Positions 1 through 5,257 of a DNA stretch of 6,666 nt are shown one piece after another; within the stretch, counting starts at the first letter, position 1, and the number at the start of each line of letters is the position of its first letter. Location: positions 1-6,666 of the forward strand of contig CANGUI010000100.1 of assembly GCA_947457025.1 (NCBI GenBank). Direction: 5' to 3'. Under the pieces are notes generated by a model. The model saw only the letters and a list, made by a program, of their open reading frames with translations. It made no database searches and was not told the DNA's origin. The position numbers and the translations under genes are program-made. This DNA is from Flammeovirgaceae bacterium (GTDB lineage Bacteria; Bacteroidota; Bacteroidia; Cytophagales; Cyclobacteriaceae).

Positions 1-1856
1 AATTTGCTGAACCACTTGCCCGTGAGGGGGCGCCCGGTGTTCTTGTGTGCATAGAAAATCGGTACCTGGCCCAGGTGCTGCGGAAATGTGGTGGTGAGTT
101 TTCCCGAGGGGTTCACCTCTCCAAACAATACATCGGCAATGGCATCGCCCGCTTCACTGCCGCCAAACCACACGTTGAGGATGGCGGGCACTTGCTTGCT
201 TTCGTCCGTGAGTACAAGCGGCCGCCCGGTGAAGAGCACCAACACTACCGGCTTGCCGGTGGCGATCAGCGCCTGCAATAAATCTTTTTGGGTTTGCGGA
301 ATCTCGATGTTTACACGACTCGAAGCTTCGCCACTCATTTCAGCCGATTCACCAAGTGCAGCCACGATCACATCCGACTGCCGGGCGAGGCGCACGGCCT
401 CCTCGCGCAAAGCGGCTTCGCTGCGGTTGTCGCGGTTGAGGCCCTTACCAAACATCGTGGCGTTGGCTTCCAGCACGGCATCGGCATCGAGATTCGAGCC
501 TTTGGCATACACCACGCGGGCCTGTGTTCCCACCGATTTCTGTAATCCGCTCAACAGCGGAACAGATTCGGCATGACGCGCGGCCACACTCCACGTGCCC
601 GCCATGTTCACGGCCGTATTTGCCAGCGGGCCCACCAGCGCAATGGTGCCCTGCTTCTTCAGCGGCAGCACGTTGCCTTCGTTGCGCAACAGCACAAAAC
701 TCTGGGCTGCAATTTTTCTGGCCGTAGCCCGGTTGTCGGACGTAAACACTTCTGTTTTGGCACGCTGTTCATTGCAATAGCGGTATGGATCGTCAAACAA
801 ACCAAGTTTGAATTTGGCTTCAAGAATTCTGCGGCACGCTTGTGTGATTTGTGCTTCGGTGATTTTGCCTTCGTCCACCGACTTCTTCAAGGTGGTGAGT
901 AATCCTTCACTCACCATGTCCATGTCGAGGCCGGCTGCGAGTGCTCGGGCCGATACTTCCTGAAGATTACCAATACCATGGTTAATCATTTCACTCACAC
1001 CGGTATAGTCGCTCACCACAAAACCGGTGAAGCCCCACTCGGTGCGCAGCAGGTCGGTAAGCAACCATTGATTGGCCGTGGCCGGGATGCCGTCAATTTC
1101 GTTGAACGAGGCCATCATGCTGCCTGCACCCGCTTCCACAGCCGCTTTGTAGGGCGGCAGATAGTCGTTGTACATGCGGTGGCGACTCATGTCCACTGTG
1201 TTGTAATCGCGGCCCGCTTCAGACGCACCGTAAAGTGCAAAGTGTTTCGTGCACGACATGATGGTGTTGGGTGCACTGAGATCGGTGCCCTGATAGCCGC
1301 GCACCATGGCGCGGGCAATTTCACTGGCGAGGTAGGGATCTTCGCCATTGCCTTCGGAAATGCGGCCCCAACGCGGGTCGCGGGCGATATCCACCATGGG
1401 CGAGAAGGTCCAGTTGATACCATCGGCACTGGCCTCCTGCGCAGCCACGCGCGCACTTTGCTCAATCGCCTGCATGTCCCACGTGCAACTGAGGCCCAGC
1501 GGAATGGGAAACACAGACTCGTAGCCGTGAATCACATCCATGCCAAACAACAGCGGAATTTTCAGTCGGCTTTTCTCCACAGCAATCTGCTGCATCTCGC
1601 GAATGGCAGCCACGCCTTTGATATTGAACAATCCGCCCACGCTGCCTTGTTCGATTTTCTTGGCGATGTCCGAATTCAGCGCCTGGCCGGTAGTGAACTG
1701 GCCGGCCGAGGGCAGATTGAGTTGGCCGATTTTTTCTTCGAGCGTCATCACGCGCAATAGCGAATCCACTTTCGCATCCATGGCGGTGGAGGCTGATTTT
1801 TTTTCGCAGGCTACGAACGCGCACGCCAGCAAACCAAAAACAAGTAAATTCTTCAT
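1..1856 (-). CDS. bglX: GH3 beta-glucosidase, BglX-like lipoprotein (3' end cut by window)
   Basis: Exported glycoside hydrolase family 3 enzyme that removes terminal beta-linked glucose from oligosaccharides by a retaining mechanism. The 618 visible codons begin with a lipoprotein signal (hydrophobic residues 4-16, Cys17 followed by EKK). The N-terminal barrel shows GMDVIHG (105-111), RDPRWGR (159-165), TKHF (203-206) and the nucleophile Asp283 in FVVSDY. The second domain carries GEASSR, where Glu510 is the probable acid/base. The reading stops at NTGRP (606-610). BglX proteins are about 750-765 residues, so roughly 130-150 C-terminal residues, including the fibronectin-like domain, lie outside the window; this is an edge effect, not a mutation. 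The start lies 8 bp after the GH144 stop and no Shine-Dalgarno is seen, so translation is probably coupled to that gene. GH3 assignment is very safe. Preference for beta-1,2-linked glucose is inferred from the neighbour; beta-1,3, beta-1,4 or other specificity remains possible. Confidence 0.95.
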   Translation of the reverse strand, partial: MKNLLVFGLLACAFVACEKKSASTAMDAKVDSLLRVMTLEEKIGQLNLPSAGQFTTGQALNSDIAKKIEQGSVGGLFNIKGVAAIREMQQIAVEKSRLKIPLLFGMDVIHGYESVFPIPLGLSCTWDMQAIEQSARVAAQEASADGINWTFSPMVDIARDPRWGRISEGNGEDPYLASEIARAMVRGYQGTDLSAPNTIMSCTKHFALYGASEAGRDYNTVDMSRHRMYNDYLPPYKAAVEAGAGSMMASFNEIDGIPATANQWLLTDLLRTEWGFTGFVVSDYTGVSEMINHGIGNLQEVSARALAAGLDMDMVSEGLLTTLKKSVDEGKITEAQITQACRRILEAKFKLGLFDDPYRYCNEQRAKTEVFTSDNRATARKIAAQSFVLLRNEGNVLPLKKQGTIALVGPLANTAVNMAGTWSVAARHAESVPLLSGLQKSVGTQARVVYAKGSNLDADAVLEANATMFGKGLNRDNRSEAALREEAVRLARQSDVIVAALGESAEMSGEASSRVNIEIPQTQKDLLQALIATGKPVVLVLFTGRPLVLTDESKQVPAILNVWFGGSEAGDAIADVLFGEVNPSGKLTTTFPQHLGQVPIFYAHKNTGRPLTGKWFSK

Positions 1857-1864
1857 ACGTCAAA

Positions 1865-3187
1865 TCAGTAGTTAAATCCAAGTTTTGTCAGGCCTTGTTG
1901 TACCTCGGGGCACGACATGAACAGCTTCCATAAAAGTCCGCTGCGGTGGTTTTCCATCATCACCACGATCGGGCCCTGATCAATGGCGAGGTACCACGGC
2001 TTCTGCCAATTGAAGTGCTCGCTGAAGCCATCGTAAAAACCATATTGATCAAAAATCTTCGTGCCGAGGCTATCGTAGAAATAGTGCATGGCTGCCTGGC
2101 TCTCCTCGGGCGTATAGGGAAAAGACGACAACGCGGCCGTGGGCGAGATTACGCCTTTGTCTTCATTCGGACTGTGTGCGGCATAAAACTTTATCGAGTA
2201 ACCGGCCGTGAGGCCCCAACTGTTCGGGCCATAGCCTTTGTACTGGAGGGGATTTTCTACACAATAGCGGTAGTTGATGAGGGTATGATTAACGTTATGT
2301 TGCCAGTAATCGGCATAAGCATCTTTCAGCTTACGCGGATCAAGGCCCAGAAAAGAATAATGCGACCAAAACAGCGGGCCACCATACTGTGGTGCTCCAT
2401 TGTGTTTGAGGCTGAGGTGCAAGCCGTACTGGCGATGAGCCGTGTCGCTGCGGATGGCGCCCTTGCGGGCCCAGCCTTCGTGGTAGGCTTCGGCCGGAAT
2501 GCCGTGCGTGGGCGATGCGGCTGCCAGCACATAAGTGATGAGACATTCGTTGTACCCTTCAAGTGGAAAGTTCATGGCCCACTGTTTGTCGGGCGACCAA
2601 TGCCAGTACAACACGTTTTTGTTTCCGTTGCGGTACCAATCCCATTCCACCCCGCGCCACAACGCATCGATTTTCTGAGCAAGCGCTTGTTCTTCTGCGG
2701 TTCCATCTTTGAAATACTGCCGGGCACAGAGCAAGCCTTGTACAAGGTACGCGGTCTCCACCAGATCGCCCCCGTTATCGTTCGCGCTGAAGGGTTTCAC
2801 CTTGCCGGTTTCGCCATACATCCAGTGTGGCCAGGCGCCATGGAAGCGGTCCGCTTTCTCCAGCCAGTGGGTGAGTTTTGTGAGGTGCGCCACGCCTTCT
2901 TGGCGCGTGATGAAACCCCGCTCGATGCCCACAAAAATGGCCATGATGCCAAAGCCCGTGCCCCCCGAAGTGACTACGCTCTGATCGTTATCCGGATAGT
3001 CGTTATCGAGGTGAATACGCTCGCACGCAGCTCCGGATACCGGCTCCGCGCCCTTCCAGAAATACTGAAAGGTGTTATGCTGCACGAGCGTGAAGAGCGA
3101 GTCGTCCGACAAGAAGGTCTGCTTTGCCGAAGGCGGGCGACAGGAGAGAAGCATCGTGGCGACAGCCATGAGAAAAAGCATCCTCAT
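1865..3187 (-). CDS. GH144-type (PF10091 'glucoamylase') lipoprotein, probable beta-1,2-glucanase
   Basis: Complete 440-residue protein with a signal peptide and a clear lipobox, LLSC (Cys16), so it should be a lipid-anchored envelope enzyme. It resembles the PF10091 family, an alpha/alpha-barrel fold often auto-annotated as glucoamylase. Bacteroidota members of this length fall in GH144, whose characterised enzymes cleave beta-1,2-glucan or release sophorose from it. Family-like segments are TSGGTGFG (73-80), NGGDLVETAYL (138-147, with acidic Asp141 and Glu144), PLEGYNEC (208-215, Glu210/Glu214), GPNSWGLTAGYS (320-331) and the C-terminal block DQGPIVVM followed by ENHRSGLLWK (403-421). I infer that some of these acids are catalytic; I cannot align them to a structure here. 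The GH3 gene follows after 8 bp. The start at 3187 keeps the whole signal peptide; no Shine-Dalgarno is visible. 'Glucoamylase' would be a misleading name, since true glucoamylases are in other GH families. Confidence 0.88.
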   Translation of the reverse strand: MRMLFLMAVATMLLSCRPPSAKQTFLSDDSLFTLVQHNTFQYFWKGAEPVSGAACERIHLDNDYPDNDQSVVTSGGTGFGIMAIFVGIERGFITRQEGVAHLTKLTHWLEKADRFHGAWPHWMYGETGKVKPFSANDNGGDLVETAYLVQGLLCARQYFKDGTAEEQALAQKIDALWRGVEWDWYRNGNKNVLYWHWSPDKQWAMNFPLEGYNECLITYVLAAASPTHGIPAEAYHEGWARKGAIRSDTAHRQYGLHLSLKHNGAPQYGGPLFWSHYSFLGLDPRKLKDAYADYWQHNVNHTLINYRYCVENPLQYKGYGPNSWGLTAGYSIKFYAAHSPNEDKGVISPTAALSSFPYTPEESQAAMHYFYDSLGTKIFDQYGFYDGFSEHFNWQKPWYLAIDQGPIVVMMENHRSGLLWKLFMSCPEVQQGLTKLGFNY

Positions 3188-3259
3188 GGAAAGGTACAGA
3201 CTGTGTATATGGCGGAGGGGGTTCAGATTTCGGATTCAAAATTTAGGACTTTTACAGGA

Positions 3260-3304
3260 AGTCGCTGGCGTCGGACATGAACACGAATCCCGCCGCCAGC
3301 GACT
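3260..3304 (-). repeat. Perfect 11-bp inverted repeat between the GH20 and GH144 genes
   Basis: The arms AGTCGCTGGCG (3260-3270) and CGCCAGCGACT (3294-3304) are exact reverse complements separated by 23 bases. They begin 13 bases beyond the GH20 stop, in the 130-bp gap before the GH144 start. Transcribed leftward, the RNA could form a GC-rich stem soon after the GH20 stop. No run of U follows (the next bases read TTCCTGTAAAAG), so it is not a canonical intrinsic terminator. A leaky terminator, an RNA-stabilising 3' hairpin or a processing site are all possible. The inverted repeat itself is certain; its role is not. Confidence 0.6.
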
Positions 3305-3317
3305 CACATTTGCAAAC

Positions 3318-4940
3318 TCATTTCGCCCACGGCACCTGCGGCGAGGGGTAGTAGTTCACGTTCAGATATTTCAGGCGACCTTCCTGCTGGGCAAGCCGGC
3401 TCTTGTAGTTGTCGAGGTTGCGGGCGGCGGCGGGTGTCCAGGCTACTTCGGCAATGGCGGTGATGCGTGGGAAGACCAGATACTCGATGTCCTGCAGGTT
3501 TTCAACCGTCTCACTCCACAAGGGAGCTTCCACGCCCACAATATCTGCCTGCGTGATGCCCGCCTCCAGTGTAGCCGGATCCCAGTTGTAGGCATCGTCC
3601 ACTTCGATATAGGCCGCCCAGTTCAAGCCGATGCGCGTATTCGAATCATACTGCATGTCGAGGTACACGCGCTTGGAGGGTGACATGATAAGCTTGGCTC
3701 CCTTGTCTTTCCCCATTTTTGCGAACTCGGCCCGCGTCCAGTACTGCACCCGATGCTCCCCTTTGATATCGGCTTGCGCCGTTTCTTCCCATCCGATGGA
3801 GGTTTTGCCGAGTTTGCGCACAATCTCGATAAACTGGTTGGTAAGTTTGATGTAATCTTCGTGTGGGGTTACCGCCGCTTCATCACCCCCAATGTGGATG
3901 TACGGGCCGGGGGTGAGGGCGGCCAGTTCGGCCAGCATCTCCTCTGCGAATTTGGTAGTGGCCGGCATGCTCGACTGCAGGGTGCTGAAGCCCACCTCGG
4001 TGCTGGTGTAAAGCTGAGTGGGCCGTCCCTTGCCGCTTTCTTTGCCATCGGGTAATTCGATGCGTCCCTCTTTCGGCACCTTCGTGATGCCGCCATTCAG
4101 CTCACCGTATGAGGCGAGGATGGCATTGGTATGACTGGGCATGTCGATTTCGGGCACGATGGTGATGAACCGCTGCTGCGCATAGGCCACCAGATCTTTG
4201 TACTGCTCCTGGGTGTAGTAGCCACCGGCGCCGCCGCCCACCTGCGTGCTGCCGCCGTGCAGGGCGAGGTTTGGCCACGACTTGATTTCGATGCGCCACC
4301 CCTGGTCGTCTGACAGGTGTAAATGCAGCGTGTTGAACTTGTACAACGCCAGCAGGTCGATGTAGCGCTTCACGACTTCCACACCAAAGAAATGGCGGGC
4401 CACATCCAGCATGGAGCCGCGCCACGCGTAGGTGGGCTGATCGCGGATTGTGCCGGCCGCAAGCTCCCACGGGCCCGGCTGCTGTGAGGTGAGTTCAATC
4501 TTATCTGGCAGCAACTGGCGCAGGGTTTGCACGCCGTAGAACAATCCCGCAGGACCGCCGCCGCTCAGCTTTACCGAGTCGGATGAAATGGTGAGCACAT
4601 ATGCCTCCGCACCCAGCGCCGTGTCGGTAGAAAAGGTGATCACGTTGGCTGCATCATCCGCTGCACTTTCGGCCGCCGCCAGATTAAAGCCGGTTGCCGG
4701 GTTGATCAGCGCCGTAAATTGATCGGCCACTGCTTTCACCACGGGCGATCCGGCGGGAACCAGCACCTGGGTTTTGGCGGTAATCTCAAACCGCCCTTTT
4801 GCCAGGGTGGCGCTGACGGGTTTGGGAATGACCCCCTCGAATGCCTTCTTCGCTTCCGGTGAAGCATCCGGCTGGCAACCGGTCAATACGGCCATGGCAG
4901 CAACTGCCAGCCACCACCCTCTCCAAGAATTTGTTCTCAT
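3318..4940 (-). CDS. GH20 beta-N-acetylhexosaminidase, lipoprotein
   Basis: Complete 540-residue exo-enzyme that removes terminal beta-GlcNAc or beta-GalNAc by substrate-assisted catalysis, in which the 2-acetamido group of the substrate acts as nucleophile. The signal peptide ends in the lipobox VLTGC (Cys22). An N-terminal GH20b-like domain (about 36-168) precedes the catalytic barrel (about 170-505). Diagnostic elements are Arg174 in AWRGSMLD, HLSDDQGWR (208-216), VPEIDMP (262-268), the catalytic pair Asp353-Glu354 in HIGGDEA, and the pocket aromatics Trp384 (GWEE), Trp401 (YWT), Tyr426 with Asp428 (VYLD) and Trp475 (LWSE). All key residues are present, so the enzyme should be active. Substrates could be chitin oligomers, peptidoglycan fragments or N-glycan-type sugars; the sequence does not decide. 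It is the first gene of the leftward group, 130 bp before the GH144 gene. The start has no Shine-Dalgarno but an A-rich upstream stretch, as is usual in Bacteroidota. Confidence 0.96.
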   Translation of the reverse strand: MRTNSWRGWWLAVAAMAVLTGCQPDASPEAKKAFEGVIPKPVSATLAKGRFEITAKTQVLVPAGSPVVKAVADQFTALINPATGFNLAAAESAADDAANVITFSTDTALGAEAYVLTISSDSVKLSGGGPAGLFYGVQTLRQLLPDKIELTSQQPGPWELAAGTIRDQPTYAWRGSMLDVARHFFGVEVVKRYIDLLALYKFNTLHLHLSDDQGWRIEIKSWPNLALHGGSTQVGGGAGGYYTQEQYKDLVAYAQQRFITIVPEIDMPSHTNAILASYGELNGGITKVPKEGRIELPDGKESGKGRPTQLYTSTEVGFSTLQSSMPATTKFAEEMLAELAALTPGPYIHIGGDEAAVTPHEDYIKLTNQFIEIVRKLGKTSIGWEETAQADIKGEHRVQYWTRAEFAKMGKDKGAKLIMSPSKRVYLDMQYDSNTRIGLNWAAYIEVDDAYNWDPATLEAGITQADIVGVEAPLWSETVENLQDIEYLVFPRITAIAEVAWTPAAARNLDNYKSRLAQQEGRLKYLNVNYYPSPQVPWAK

Positions 4941-5096
4941 TGTTATTTTGGTTTATCTCCGACGCGTGCGTGCAGACAGTGGCAGCCCCTCAGCGGTCTG
5001 TGCAGGCCACCCTGACTCAGCAGCATAAAAAATCAGTTGAAGGTACAAACAGAACGCATCTCAAAAAGAGATTTTACAGGAATTATCAAACCGCGG

Positions 5097-5172
5097 GGTG
5101 GGCGGCAGCAAGGCGCGAGCCCCTGCCGCCGCGAAAGATCCGGCGGCTGAACCTGGCACCCACCGGTTTTTT
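5097..5172. repeat. GC-rich block with competing inverted repeats and a following T6
   Basis: Three stems can be read directly. Stem A pairs GGCGGCAG (5101-5108) with CTGCCGCC (5123-5130) around a 14-base loop. Stem B pairs GCCGCCG (5125-5131) with CGGCGGC (5141-5147) around a 9-base loop. Stem C pairs GGTGGG (5097-5102) with CCCACC (5159-5164) and would close over the others. A and B share bases 5125-5130, so only one can form at a time. On the plus strand, stem C is followed two bases later by T6 (5167-5172), which looks like an attenuator or terminator arrangement ahead of the M20 gene. On the minus strand the block would lie in the GH20 leader if the promoter is to its right. GC-rich sequence forms chance stems easily, so function is unproven. 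Confidence 0.4.
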
Positions 5173-5181
5173 GCGGGCACC

Positions 5182-5213
5182 TGCGGGGCGGTGCGCATGC
5201 GGGGCGGTGCGCA
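5182..5213. repeat. Perfect tandem repeat, 2 x 16 bp
   Basis: The 16-bp unit TGCGGGGCGGTGCGCA occurs twice without any difference, at 5182-5197 and 5198-5213. The junction creates the palindrome GCATGC. It sits at the right edge of the GC-rich block, 44 bases before the M20 start codon. A recent slippage duplication or a pair of protein-binding half-sites would both look like this. The repeat is certain; its meaning is not. Confidence 0.85.
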
Positions 5214-5257
5214 GGTATTGGAATTTTCTCCTTTCTTTGAAAAATTTTTTTTGGGTT

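Larger units (their letters stand above)
4941..5257. promoter_or_regulatory. Divergent intergenic region between GH20 and M20 genes
   Basis: This 317-bp stretch separates two genes read away from each other, so both promoters are expected here. I found no convincing Bacteroidota-type promoter (TTG about 20 bases before TAnnTTTG) on either strand; the nearest minus-strand match, TACCTTCA (5037-5044), has a spacing of 16 to its upstream TTG and is not called. The content is uneven: mixed sequence at 4941-5090, with a 5-bp ATCTC/GAGAT stem around five A (5058-5072); a very GC-rich block at 5091-5213 with inverted and direct repeats; and an A/T-rich tail at 5216-5252 ending in five A then eight T next to the M20 start. 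Short open frames in the GC-rich part lack codon or start support. Confidence 0.55.

Noticed and set aside
978..1760. 260-codon plus-strand open frame opposite the GH3 gene
   Set aside because: His/Arg-rich antisense shadow of a clearly recognised GH3 reading frame.
3237..3245. TAAATTTTG on the minus strand as a -7 box for the GH144 gene
   Set aside because: It has three instead of two bases between TA and TTTG compared with the Bacteroidota TAnnTTTG consensus, and no TTG lies at the expected distance upstream.
1946..3280. 444-codon plus-strand open frame opposite the GH144 gene
   Set aside because: Antisense shadow: the translation shows no family motifs or plausible domain layout, while the opposite strand encodes a complete GH144-type lipoprotein.
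5058..5072. ATCTC/GAGAT hairpin followed by TTTT as a terminator
   Set aside because: The stem is only 5 bp and A/T-containing, too weak for an intrinsic terminator, and no plus-strand gene ends there.
5061..5198. 45-codon minus-strand open frame across the GC-rich intergenic block
   Set aside because: Ala/Pro-rich translation from repeat DNA. The only AAGGAG-like sequence is about 30 bases from the ATG, and overlapping frames are also open because stop codons are rare in GC-rich sequence.
5216..5252. A/T-rich tail as a defined promoter for the M20 gene
   Set aside because: TTG at 5218-5220 is present but no TAnnTTTG follows at the right distance, and such a promoter would leave almost no leader. 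The stretch may help DNA melting or curvature, but no site can be named.
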